Source: Mycolicibacterium rhodesiae
GTDB taxonomy: Bacteria; Actinomycetota; Actinomycetes; Mycobacteriales; Mycobacteriaceae
Direction of reading: 5' to 3'
Length of the DNA: 64,000 bases
NCBI RefSeq assembly: GCF_002086695.1
Contig: NZ_MVIH01000016.1
Coordinates: 42,523-106,522, forward strand
Under the pieces are notes generated by a model that worked only from the letters and a program-made list of their open reading frames with translations, made no database searches and was not told the DNA's origin. The translations under genes were made by a program, and so were the position numbers. Below, one piece after another: positions 7,943 to 16,439 of this stretch (positions within the stretch are counted from its first letter, which is position 1; each line of letters starts with the position of its first letter).

Positions 7943-8581
7943 TCAATCGGTCAACGTCGCCAGCTCCGCCCGCAGGTTGCCCTGGGCCGATGACTCCCAC
8001 TTGCGGCGGGCGTACTCGGTGCGGAAAACACCCGGCCCGCCCAGCAGCGCCACGAGCACTTGCACCCGCCCCCGGCGGAACACCTCGCTGGGGACGTGGC
8101 TGTACTCGGCCCGGATCGCGGCGGTGTTGCGCTCGTAGCGTTCCCTCGGCACGGCCAACGCCGCCAGGTCGGCATCGGAGAGCACCTCGCCGTTGTGATC
8201 CCCCGGCGCGGGATCGTGCGAGACGGTCAGCCGAATCAGCCGGGCCACCTCGTCGACCAGCTGCGGCTGAACACCCAGCCGCGAGAGGTCCTGCTCGGCG
8301 AGCTGGGCGCTGCGCTCCTCGTCGTCGGGAAGTCCGGCATAGACCGCGTCGTGGTACCAGGCTGCGAGCCGCACAGCGTCCGGGTCGTCGGCGAATTCGG
8401 CCAGTTCCTCGACGTGGCGAAGGATGTCCCGCAAGTGCTCGAGGGAGTGGTAGCGGCGGTGGGCTTCAGACCACGACGCCACCAAGTCGCGGCCCACCTC
8501 GGCCACGGCCGGGTCGTCGGTGTATCGGGACAGCAGTGCCGCCCACGCCTCAACCAGATCCTGCACACCACCATGGTGCAC
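7943..8581 (-). CDS. HD-superfamily metal-dependent phosphohydrolase-like protein
   Basis: About 212 residues with HD-fold signatures: RYHSLEHLRDILRHV (first metal histidines), AAWYHDAVYAG (the H-D pair) and, further on, RLIRLTVSHDP and LSDADLAALA (the distal Asp). It belongs to a family of predicted metal-dependent phosphohydrolases whose substrate is unknown. The frame is open to 8710. Upstream residues look non-coding and would cross into the divergent gtrA-like gene, so GTG 8581 or GTG 8566 is preferred; neither has a convincing ribosome site. With the flavoprotein gene it forms a two-gene insert between conserved cell-wall genes. Confidence 0.75.
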   Translation of the reverse strand: MHHGGVQDLVEAWAALLSRYTDDPAVAEVGRDLVASWSEAHRRYHSLEHLRDILRHVEELAEFADDPDAVRLAAWYHDAVYAGLPDDEERSAQLAEQDLSRLGVQPQLVDEVARLIRLTVSHDPAPGDHNGEVLSDADLAALAVPRERYERNTAAIRAEYSHVPSEVFRRGRVQVLVALLGGPGVFRTEYARRKWESSAQGNLRAELATLTD

Positions 8582-8615
8582 TCGGCCGGCGCCGCGAGTG
8601 AAACGGCACCACCAG

Positions 8616-8621
8616 TAAGCT
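8616..8621 (+). promoter_or_regulatory. Putative -10 box for leaderless transcription of the gtrA-like gene
   Basis: TAAGCT matches TANNNT and is followed by six bases and then GTG 8628. This is the spacing expected if transcription begins at the start codon, and it supports that start. It would also drive dprE1 and the genes downstream. Confidence 0.42.
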
Positions 8622-8627
8622 TCCCGC

Positions 8628-9038
8628 GTGGCCGAATCAGCCGAGACGGCGTCCCTGAGCCTCAAGACCCAGATGGTGCGCTTCATCGTCACCGGCGGAC
8701 TGTCGGCCATCGTCGACTTCGGGCTCTACGTGCTGTTCCTCAAGCTGGGCCTGCAGGTCAACGTGGCCAAGACGCTGAGCTTCATCGCAGGCACGACCAC
8801 GGCCTACCTGATCAACCGTCGGTGGACCTTCCAGGCGCCGCCGAGCACGGCCCGCTTCATCGCCGTGGTCGTCCTCTACGCCCTCACGTATGCAGTACAG
8901 GTCGGCATCAACTACCTGTTCTATCTGAAGTTCGCCGGCCATTCCTGGCAGGTTCCGGTGGCCTTCGTCATCGCGCAGGGCACCGCCACAGTCATCAACT
9001 TCGTGGTCCAGCGAGCAGTGATATTCCGGTTGAAGTAG
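8628..9038 (+). CDS. GtrA-family small membrane protein (Rv3789-like)
   Basis: 136 residues with four predicted membrane helices, a GtrA/DPMS-like domain and the family segment TAYLINRRWTFQ. The M. tuberculosis counterpart Rv3789 was first proposed to flip decaprenyl-phospho-arabinose and later suggested to recruit the priming arabinosyltransferase AftA. Its role is therefore in arabinan assembly but not settled. It lies 27 bp before dprE1 on the same strand. The product is about 15 residues longer at the N terminus than the M. tuberculosis protein because of the start chosen at GTG 8628. A start at a later codon would shorten it. Confidence 0.88.
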   Translation: MAESAETASLSLKTQMVRFIVTGGLSAIVDFGLYVLFLKLGLQVNVAKTLSFIAGTTTAYLINRRWTFQAPPSTARFIAVVVLYALTYAVQVGINYLFYLKFAGHSWQVPVAFVIAQGTATVINFVVQRAVIFRLK

Positions 9039-9048
9039 GGGGGCCGGG

Positions 9049-9054
9049 TAACCT
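9049..9054 (+). promoter_or_regulatory. Possible -10 box upstream of dprE1
   Basis: TAACCT matches TANNNT and lies 11 bases before the dprE1 ATG, within the 27-base gap after the gtrA-like gene. It could give a transcript with a leader of a few bases. No clear -35 element is seen and read-through from the upstream gene is also likely. Confidence 0.25.
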
Positions 9055-9065
9055 TTGGCACTGAT

Positions 9066-10466
9066 ATGGCTACCGCACTTCCCCTCACGCCGCGTTCCCT
9101 GACCGGATTCGGCCGAACTGCGCCGAGCGTGGCACAGGTGCTCTCCACTCCTGACGTGGAGGTGATCGCCGACGCCGTCCGGCAGGTCGCCGACGCCGAT
9201 TCCACCAGCCCGTCGTATCTGCGCCGCGGGATCGTGGCACGCGGCCTCGGCCGCTCGTATGGAGACCAGGCCTGCAACGGCGGCGGAATCATCGTCGACA
9301 TGACCCGGCTGAACCGGATCCACTCGCTGTCCGCCGACACCGCGGTGGCCGACGTGGACGCCGGGGTTAGCCTCGATCAGCTGATGAAGGCCGCGCTGCC
9401 GTTCGGACTGTGGGTGCCGGTTCTGCCAGGCACCCGGCAGGTCACCGTGGGGGGCGCCATCGGATCCGACATCCACGGCAAAAATCACCACAGCGCAGGC
9501 AGTTTCGGTAACCATGTGCTGTCGCTGGACCTGCTGATGGCCGACGGCGAGGTTCACACCCTGACGCCGGAGGGCCCCGACCGCGAGTTGTTCTGGGCCA
9601 CGGTCGGCGGAAATGGCTTGACGGGCATCGTGATTCGCGCGCGCATCGCGATGACGCGCACCGAGACGGCATACTTCATCGCCGACGGCATCGCCACCGC
9701 TGATCTGGACGAGACGGTGGCGGTCCACCAGGACGGCAGCGAGGCCAACTACACCTACTCGAGCGCCTGGTTCGATCTGATCAATCCGCCGCCGAAGCTT
9801 GGGCGCGCCGCGGTCAGCCGGGGCAGCCTGGCACGACTGGACCAGCTGCCGGACAAACTCGCGAAGAATCCGCTGCAGTTCACCGCGCCCAAGCTGCCTG
9901 CGGTGCCGAACCTGTTCCCGGTCAGCGTGATGAACAAGCTGTCACTGAGCCTTGTCGGCGAGGCGTTCTATCGGGTCAGCGGCAACTACCAGAACAAGAT
10001 CGTCAATCTGACGCAGTTCTACCACATGCTGGACATCACGACCGGATGGCAATACGCCTACGGCCCAGCGGGTTTCGCGCAGCACCAGTTCTTGGTGCCG
10101 CCGGACGCGCTGGACGAATTCAAGGACATCATCCGCTGGATTCAAACCCAGGGCCACTATTCGGCGCTGAACGTGTTCAAGCTCTTCGGTCCCGGCAACC
10201 CGGCGCCGCTGAGCTTCCCGATGGCCGGCTGGAACGTGGCCATGGACTTCCCGAACAATCCGGGTGTCAACGGATTCCTCAACGAGCTCGACGATCGAGT
10301 CATGAAATTCGGGGGACGCGTCTACACCGCCAAGGACTCACGGGTGAGCGCCGAGAAATTCCATCGCATGTATCCGCGGATCGACGAGTGGATTGCACTG
10401 CGCCGCAAGGCTGATCCGGACGGCGTGTTCGCCTCCGACATGGCCCGCCGACTCGAACTGCTGTAG
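9066..10466 (+). CDS. dprE1: Decaprenylphosphoryl-beta-D-ribose 2'-oxidase DprE1, with Ala at the benzothiazinone-target position
   Basis: FAD-dependent oxidase that, with DprE2, epimerises decaprenyl-phospho-ribose to decaprenyl-phospho-arabinose, the sole arabinan donor. The 466-residue product has the FAD-binding N-terminal domain (ARGLGRSYGDQACNGGG, then SDIHGKNHHSAGSFG) and the C-terminal substrate domain with GWQYAYGPAGF and YTAKDSR. Lys423 and Tyr420 match the catalytic-site Lys418 and Tyr415 of M. tuberculosis. The covalent benzothiazinone target Cys387 is replaced: the segment reads GWNVAMDFP, and Ala392 (codon GCC at 10239-10241) occupies that position. The same five-residue offset holds for Lys and Tyr, which supports the alignment. 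Confidence 0.96.
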   Translation: MATALPLTPRSLTGFGRTAPSVAQVLSTPDVEVIADAVRQVADADSTSPSYLRRGIVARGLGRSYGDQACNGGGIIVDMTRLNRIHSLSADTAVADVDAGVSLDQLMKAALPFGLWVPVLPGTRQVTVGGAIGSDIHGKNHHSAGSFGNHVLSLDLLMADGEVHTLTPEGPDRELFWATVGGNGLTGIVIRARIAMTRTETAYFIADGIATADLDETVAVHQDGSEANYTYSSAWFDLINPPPKLGRAAVSRGSLARLDQLPDKLAKNPLQFTAPKLPAVPNLFPVSVMNKLSLSLVGEAFYRVSGNYQNKIVNLTQFYHMLDITTGWQYAYGPAGFAQHQFLVPPDALDEFKDIIRWIQTQGHYSALNVFKLFGPGNPAPLSFPMAGWNVAMDFPNNPGVNGFLNELDDRVMKFGGRVYTAKDSRVSAEKFHRMYPRIDEWIALRRKADPDGVFASDMARRLELL

Positions 10467-10485
10467 AAAGGCATCCCCCACAGAC

Positions 10486-11265
10486 ATGATCGACGCCACT
10501 GGCAATCCGCAAACCATCCTGCTGCTGGGCGGAACATCCGAAATCGGCCTCGCCATCTGCAAGCGCTACCTGCGCAACGCCAAGGCCCGGATCATTCTGG
10601 CCGATCTGCCGAACGCACCCAAGCGTGACGACGCCATCGCCCAGCTGGAAGCCGCCGGCGCCAGTTCGGTCGAGTATCTCGACTTTGACGCTCTCGACAC
10701 CAAAAGCCACCCGGACGTCATCGAAAAGGCTTGGGCCAAGGGTGATGTAGATGTGGCGATCGTCGCGTTCGGCATCCTCGGCGACGCCGAGGAGCTCTGG
10801 CAGAACCAGTCGAAGGCGGTCCTGAGCGCCCAGATCAACTACACCGCTGCCGTCTCGGTGGGCGTGCTGATCGGCGAGAAGATGCGCGCCCAGGGCTTCG
10901 GCCAGATCATCGCGATGTCCTCGGTGGCTGGGGAACGGGTGCGCCGCAACAACTTCGTCTACGGCTCCACCAAGGCCGGCTTGGACGGCTTCTACCTCGG
11001 ACTCGGAGAAGCCCTGCGCGAGTACGGGGTTCACGTCCTCGTCATCCGTCCCGGCCAGGTGCGCACCACCACGACGCTGGAGCACTGGAAAGCCACCGGC
11101 GCCAAGGAAGCGCCGTTCACGGTCAACGCCGAGGATGTCGCCGAACTGGCGGTCACCTCGGCGGCCAAGGGCAAAACCCTGGTGTGGGCGCCCGGCCAGG
11201 TGCGGGTGCTGATGTCCGTGATCCGGCACATCCCACGCCCCATTTTCCGCAAGCTGCCGATCTAG
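10486..11265 (+). CDS. dprE2: Decaprenylphosphoryl-2-keto-ribose reductase DprE2
   Basis: NADH-dependent short-chain dehydrogenase that reduces the 2-keto intermediate produced by DprE1 to decaprenyl-phospho-arabinose. The 259-residue product has the glycine-rich loop LLGGTSEIGLAIC at about residues 13-25 and the catalytic YGSTKAG motif (Tyr-x3-Lys) near residue 163, after the conserved Ser in IIAMSSVAGE. The ATG at 10486 lies 19 bases after the dprE1 stop, with AAAGG in the gap; the frame is open upstream inside dprE1, but those residues are not needed. The gene is followed 11 bases later by aftA. Confidence 0.95.
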   Translation: MIDATGNPQTILLLGGTSEIGLAICKRYLRNAKARIILADLPNAPKRDDAIAQLEAAGASSVEYLDFDALDTKSHPDVIEKAWAKGDVDVAIVAFGILGDAEELWQNQSKAVLSAQINYTAAVSVGVLIGEKMRAQGFGQIIAMSSVAGERVRRNNFVYGSTKAGLDGFYLGLGEALREYGVHVLVIRPGQVRTTTTLEHWKATGAKEAPFTVNAEDVAELAVTSAAKGKTLVWAPGQVRVLMSVIRHIPRPIFRKLPI

Positions 11266-11276
11266 CAGGCCGCCCG

Positions 11277-13121
11277 GTGTCCAAGGGCGCGCTGGCCACC
11301 GTGGGCCAGATGGTTGTGGCAGTCGTTGCAGCCGTGGCTGTTTCGACCATCGCGCTGATCGCGATCTCCCGGGTGCAGTGGCCGGCCTTCCCGTCGTCGA
11401 ACCAACTGCACGCACTGACCACCGTCGGACAGGTGGGGTGCCTGGTCCTGCTGCTTGGCACCGGATTCGTCTGGCGGCGGGGCTATGAGTGGATCGCCCG
11501 GATCGCCGCGGCGGTGTTCCTGGCGGCGTTCACGGTGGTCACCCTCGGCATGCCGCTCGGCGCGACCCGCCTCTATCTGTTCGGCATTTCCGTCGACCAA
11601 CAGTTCCGCACCGAGTACCTGACCCGTCTCACGCAGAGCCCGGCACTGCACGACATGACCTATATCGGTCTGCCGCCGTTCTATCCGCCAGGCTGGTTCT
11701 GGCTGGGCGGGCGCATCGCCGCCCTGACCGGGACCCCGGGCTGGGAGATGTTGAAGCCGTGGGCCATCGTCTCGATCGCGATCGCCGTCGTGCTCGCGAT
11801 GACGTTGTGGTCGGCCATGATTCGGTTCGAGTACGCCCTGATCGTCACCGTCGCCACCACCGCGGTGACCCTGGCCTACAGTTCGCCGGAGCCTTACGCC
11901 GCGATCATCACCGTCCTCATCCCGCCGGTCCTGGTGCTGGCGTGGTCGGGACTGCGCGGTGGACCCCGACAGGGCGGCTGGGCCGCCGTCGTCGGCGTCG
12001 GAGTGTTCCTCGGCGTCTCGGCCACCTTCTATACCCTGCTCGTCGGCTACACCGCGTTCACGGTCGTGGTGATGGGTCTGATCGTGGCGATCGCGCGGCG
12101 CAGCGCCGAGCCGCTGCTGCGGCTCATGGTCGCCGGTGTCATCGCCCTTGCCATCGCCGCCGTCACCTGGCTGCCGTTCCTGTTGCACGCCGTCCGGCAT
12201 CCGCTCAGCGACACCGGCAGCGCCCAGCACTACCTGCCCGCCGACGGCGCGGTCCTCACCTTTCCGATGTTGCAGTTCTCCCTGCTGGGAGCGCTGTGCA
12301 TGCTCGGAACGCTGTGGCTGGTATGGCGGGCACGATCGTCGACGAGAGCGGCCGCACTCGGGATCGGCGTGCTGACCGTCTACGGCTGGTCGATGCTATC
12401 CATGCTGACCACGCTGCTCGGCACCACGCTGCTGTCATTCCGACTGCAACCCACGTTGACCGTTCTGCTGTCGGCGGCCGGGGTGTTCGGGTTCATCGAC
12501 GTGACGCTGGCGATCGCCGCCCGGTCCAACCGCACGGTCATCGGAGCGGCGGCGGCCATCGGATTGATCGGGGCTGTCGGCTTCAGCCAGGACATCCCCG
12601 ACGTGTTGCGCCCCGATCTGACGGTCGCCTACACCGACACCGACGGCTACGGCCAGCGCGGCGACCGGCGACCACCCGGGGCCGAAAAGTACTACGCCGA
12701 AGTCGACGCCGTTATCACCAAGATCACCGGCCGGCCCCGGCAGGAAACCGTCGTGCTGACCGCCGACTACAGTTTCCTGTCCTACTACCCGTACTACGGA
12801 TTCCAGGGCCTGACCTCGCACTATGCCAACCCGTTAGCCGAGTTCGACAAGCGGGCGGCGGCCATCGAATCCTGGGCTGAATTGAAGAACGCCGACCAGC
12901 TGGCCCACGCGCTCGACACCCTGCCGTGGCAGCCCCCGACGGTGTTCCTGATGCGCCGCGGCGCCAACGACACCTACACCCTGCGGCTGGCTCAGGACGT
13001 CTACCCCAACCAGCCCAACGTGCGGCGCTACACCGTCGACTTCGACGTCAACCTGTTCAGCGGACCGCACTTCACCGTCAAGACGATCGGGCCCTTCGTT
13101 GTGGCCATCCGGAATCCGTAG
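11277..13121 (+). CDS. aftA: Galactan 5-O-arabinofuranosyltransferase AftA (Rv3792-like)
   Basis: GT-C fold membrane enzyme that attaches the first arabinofuranose residues to the galactan chain from decaprenyl-phospho-arabinose. About 614 residues with roughly eleven membrane segments and a C-terminal extracytoplasmic domain from near residue 450. The family stretches FGISVDQQFRTEYLTRL and GLPPFYPPGWFW are present; the acidic residues in the first external loop are the likely catalytic site. The GTG at 11277 follows the dprE2 stop by 11 bases. The frame is open to an ATG at 11184 that would overlap dprE2 by 82 bases and give about 645 residues, close to the 643 annotated in M. tuberculosis, so the start is uncertain. 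Confidence 0.93.
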   Translation: MSKGALATVGQMVVAVVAAVAVSTIALIAISRVQWPAFPSSNQLHALTTVGQVGCLVLLLGTGFVWRRGYEWIARIAAAVFLAAFTVVTLGMPLGATRLYLFGISVDQQFRTEYLTRLTQSPALHDMTYIGLPPFYPPGWFWLGGRIAALTGTPGWEMLKPWAIVSIAIAVVLAMTLWSAMIRFEYALIVTVATTAVTLAYSSPEPYAAIITVLIPPVLVLAWSGLRGGPRQGGWAAVVGVGVFLGVSATFYTLLVGYTAFTVVVMGLIVAIARRSAEPLLRLMVAGVIALAIAAVTWLPFLLHAVRHPLSDTGSAQHYLPADGAVLTFPMLQFSLLGALCMLGTLWLVWRARSSTRAAALGIGVLTVYGWSMLSMLTTLLGTTLLSFRLQPTLTVLLSAAGVFGFIDVTLAIAARSNRTVIGAAAAIGLIGAVGFSQDIPDVLRPDLTVAYTDTDGYGQRGDRRPPGAEKYYAEVDAVITKITGRPRQETVVLTADYSFLSYYPYYGFQGLTSHYANPLAEFDKRAAAIESWAELKNADQLAHALDTLPWQPPTVFLMRRGANDTYTLRLAQDVYPNQPNVRRYTVDFDVNLFSGPHFTVKTIGPFVVAIRNP

Positions 13122-13123
13122 CG

Positions 13124-16100
13124 ATGGCCGTCCCGGACCGCCAATTACTATCTAGCTCCGTGAACGAGACGCGGGCGAACTACCGGACCGCCCGTCTTGT
13201 CGCTGTCATCGCAGGTCTGCTGGGCGCCGCGCTGGCGATCCTCACGCCGCTGCTGCCGGTCAAGCAAACCACCGCAGAGCTGAACTGGCCGCAGAACGGG
13301 GTGCTGAACAGCGTCACCGCGCCGCTGATCAGCTACGTGGCAACCGATCTGAGCATCGATGTGCCGTGCAGCGCGGCCGCCGGGCTGAACAGCCCCGACA
13401 AGACGGTGTTGCTGTCCACGGTTCCCAAACAAGCACCCAAGGCCGTCGACCGCGGGTTGCTGATCCAACGCGCCAACGACGACCTGGTGGTCGTGGTCCG
13501 CAACACCCCTGTCGTCGTCGCCAAGCTGAGCCAGGTGCTCAGCCCGGCGTGTCAGAAGCTGACGTTCACCGCGCACGCTGACCGGGTGACCGCCGAATTC
13601 GTCGGTCTCACCCAGGGCGCCGAAAGCAACGCTCCCGGCAAGCCGCTGGCAGGCGAACGCAGCGGCTACGACTTCCGGCCCCAGATCGTCGGCATCTTCA
13701 CCGATCTGTCCGGACCGGCACCGCCCGGGCTGAGTGTGCACGCCACCATCGATACCCGCTACAGCAGCGCCCCGACCGCACTGAAGATGGCGGCGATGGT
13801 GCTCGGCGTCGTGCTGACCATCGTCGCCCTCGGCGCGCTGCACGTCATGGATCGCGCCGACGGTGTCCGGCAGCGGCGCTTCCTGCCGTCGCGCTGGTGG
13901 TCGGTGACCCCCCTGGACGGATTGGTGCTCGCCGTCCTGGTCTGGTGGCAGTTCGTCGGCGCCAACACCTCCGACGACGGCTACATCCTGACCATGGCCC
14001 GGGTGTCCGAGCACGCCGGCTACATGGCCAACTACTACCGCTGGTTCGGCACCCCGGAAGCACCGTTCGGCTGGTACTACGACCTGCTGGCGTTATGGGC
14101 GCATGTCTCGACGTCGAGCGACTGGATGCGGCTGCCGACCCTGGGCATGGCCCTGGTGTGCTGGTGGTTGATCAGCCGTGAGGTGATCCCCCGGCTCGGC
14201 CATGCGGTCAAGACCAGCCGCGCTGCCGTGTGGACCGCTGCAGGCATGTTCCTGGCGTTCTGGCTGCCGCTGAACAACGGCCTGCGGCCCGAGCCGATCA
14301 TCGCGCTGGGCATCCTGCTGACCTGGTGCTCGGTCGAGCGTGGCGTCGCCACCAGCCGGCTTCTCCCCGTGGCGTTCGCCTGCATCATCGGGGCGCTCAC
14401 GCTGTTCTCCGGCCCGACCGGCATCGCGTCGATCGGCGCGCTGCTGGTCGCGATCGGTCCGCTGCGCACGATCCTGCACCGACGATCCCGGCAGTTCGGC
14501 CTGCTGCCGCTGCTCGCGCCGATCCTGGCCGCCGGGACCGTCACGCTCATCCTGATCTTCCGCGACCAGACCCTGGTCGGCGAGCTCGACGCCAACATGC
14601 TCAAGTCGGCCGTCGGCCCCAGCCTGAGCTGGTTCGACGAACACATCCGCTACGAGCGGCTGTTCATGGCCAGCCCGGACGGCTCGGTCGCGCGACGCTT
14701 CGCGGTGCTCGCTCTACTGGTCGCGCTGGCGGTGTCGGTGGCGATGATTCTGCGCCGCGGCCACATCCCCGGAACCGCCGCGGGCCCCAGCCGGCGCATC
14801 ATCGGGATCACGATCATCTCGTTCCTGGCGATGATGTTCACCCCGACGAAGTGGACGCACCACTTCGGGGTGTTCGCCGGGCTGGCCGGCTCACTGGGTG
14901 CGCTGGCCGCGGTCGCGGTGACGGCGCACGTCTTGCGTTCCCGACGAAACCGGGCGATCTTCGCCGCCGCAGTCCTGTTCATCACCGCGCTGTCGTTCGC
15001 CAGTGTCAACGGCTGGTGGTACGTCTCGAACTTCGGTGTGCCGTGGTCGAACCAGTTCCCGGAGTGGCACTTCGGGTTCACCACCATGCTGCTCGGATTG
15101 ACCATCCTGGTCCTGCTGCTGGCGGCCTGGTTCCACTTCTCCGGCCGCGACAACGGTGGACCCACGCGCGCCCGATGGTGGTCACGCTTCATCGGCTCGC
15201 CGCTGGCCACGATGGCCTGGCTGCTGGTGGTCTTCGAGGTGCTGTCGCTGACGCTGGGCATGACCGAACAGTGGCCGGCCTGGTCGGTCGGCCGCTCGAA
15301 CCTGCAGGCGCTGACCGGCAAGACGTGCGGCCTGGCCGACGACGTCCTGGTCGAGGAGGACCCGAACGCGGGGACGCTGACCCCGATCGTCGGCGTGTCG
15401 GTCGGCGACGCGCTGGCCGCGACCACGGCCGAAGGTTTCACCCCCAACGGGATCCCCGCCGATGTCTCCGCCGACCCGGTGATGGAGCCACCCGGTGGCG
15501 GCAGCTTCGTCGACAGCGACGGCCTGGTCACCAGCAGCGAGGCCGGGACCGAAGGCGGCACCACGCTGGCGGCCGGCGTCAACGGATCCCGCGCCCGGCT
15601 GCCCTACGGCCTCGACCCGGCCCGCACCCCGGTGATGGGCAGCTGGCGCCCCGGCGTCCAGCAGCCCGCGGTGCTGCGCTCGGCGTGGTACCAGCTGCCC
15701 GCCGACTGGGCCGCGTCCCCGCTGCTGGTCGTCGCGGCCGCGGGCCGATTCGACCAGGACGAGGTCCAGGCGCAGTGGGCGACCGACCAACAGGCCGCCG
15801 AAGGCAAGTCGGGCGGCACAGTGCTGTTCGGCGACGTCGGCGCCGCACCGGCGTGGCGCAACCTCCGCGCCCCGCTGTCCGCGATCCCGCGCGACGCCAC
15901 CCACATCCGTCTCGTCGCCACCGACGACGACCTCGCACCCCAGCACTGGATCGCGATCACCCCGCCGCGCATCCCCAAGCTGCGCAGCCTGCAGGACGTG
16001 GTCGGATCGCAGGACCCGGTGCTGCTGGATTGGCTTGTCGGACTGGCGTTCCCCTGCCAGCGGCCGTTCGGCCATCAGTACGGCGTCATCGAACCGCCCA

Positions 16101-16363
16101 AGTGGCGGATCCTGCCGGACCGGTTCGGCGCCGAAGCCAACTCGCCGGTGATGGACAACATCGGCGGCGGCCCGCTCGGCATCAGCGAGTTGCTGTACCG
16201 CGCGGTCACGGTGCCGACTTATCTGCGTGACGACTGGTTCCGGGACTGGGGCGCCCTGCAGCAGCTCAACCCGTTCTATCCGGACGCCCAGCCGGCGCGG
16301 CTGGATCTCGGCACCGCCACTCGCAGCGGGCTGTGGAGCCCGGCGCCACTGCGACCTACCTAA
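13124..16363 (+). CDS. embC: Arabinosyltransferase EmbC
   Basis: GT53 arabinosyltransferase that extends the arabinan of lipoarabinomannan and is one of the ethambutol targets. The product of 1079 residues (1094 in M. tuberculosis) has a short N terminus, a membrane helix, an extracytoplasmic domain to about residue 210, a multi-helix GT-C core and a C-terminal carbohydrate-binding region. The catalytic acidic pair lies in ANTSDDGYILTMARVSEHAG near residue 285. ATG 13124 lies two bases after the aftA stop and gives an N terminus resembling other EmbC proteins. GTG 13160, twelve codons downstream, is the alternative. Identity as EmbC rather than EmbA or EmbB rests on sequence and gene order. 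Confidence 0.94.
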   Translation: MAVPDRQLLSSSVNETRANYRTARLVAVIAGLLGAALAILTPLLPVKQTTAELNWPQNGVLNSVTAPLISYVATDLSIDVPCSAAAGLNSPDKTVLLSTVPKQAPKAVDRGLLIQRANDDLVVVVRNTPVVVAKLSQVLSPACQKLTFTAHADRVTAEFVGLTQGAESNAPGKPLAGERSGYDFRPQIVGIFTDLSGPAPPGLSVHATIDTRYSSAPTALKMAAMVLGVVLTIVALGALHVMDRADGVRQRRFLPSRWWSVTPLDGLVLAVLVWWQFVGANTSDDGYILTMARVSEHAGYMANYYRWFGTPEAPFGWYYDLLALWAHVSTSSDWMRLPTLGMALVCWWLISREVIPRLGHAVKTSRAAVWTAAGMFLAFWLPLNNGLRPEPIIALGILLTWCSVERGVATSRLLPVAFACIIGALTLFSGPTGIASIGALLVAIGPLRTILHRRSRQFGLLPLLAPILAAGTVTLILIFRDQTLVGELDANMLKSAVGPSLSWFDEHIRYERLFMASPDGSVARRFAVLALLVALAVSVAMILRRGHIPGTAAGPSRRIIGITIISFLAMMFTPTKWTHHFGVFAGLAGSLGALAAVAVTAHVLRSRRNRAIFAAAVLFITALSFASVNGWWYVSNFGVPWSNQFPEWHFGFTTMLLGLTILVLLLAAWFHFSGRDNGGPTRARWWSRFIGSPLATMAWLLVVFEVLSLTLGMTEQWPAWSVGRSNLQALTGKTCGLADDVLVEEDPNAGTLTPIVGVSVGDALAATTAEGFTPNGIPADVSADPVMEPPGGGSFVDSDGLVTSSEAGTEGGTTLAAGVNGSRARLPYGLDPARTPVMGSWRPGVQQPAVLRSAWYQLPADWAASPLLVVAAAGRFDQDEVQAQWATDQQAAEGKSGGTVLFGDVGAAPAWRNLRAPLSAIPRDATHIRLVATDDDLAPQHWIAITPPRIPKLRSLQDVVGSQDPVLLDWLVGLAFPCQRPFGHQYGVIEPPKWRILPDRFGAEANSPVMDNIGGGPLGISELLYRAVTVPTYLRDDWFRDWGALQQLNPFYPDAQPARLDLGTATRSGLWSPAPLRPT

Positions 16364-16425
16364 CATTCGGCTGTCGATTCGCGGTGGCGCCCGCAGGCCT
16401 TCCGAACCGACACACCTTCGTCGCC

Positions 16426-16431
16426 TACCAT
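16426..16431 (+). promoter_or_regulatory. Putative embA promoter -10 box (leaderless configuration)
   Basis: TACCAT lies at -14 to -9 relative to the GTG start of embA, inside the 76-base embC-embA gap, and is followed by eight bases and the start codon. In M. tuberculosis, mutations in the equivalent short region upstream of embA are associated with ethambutol resistance, which fits a promoter here. Confidence 0.42.
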
Positions 16432-16439
16432 CGAGCCTC

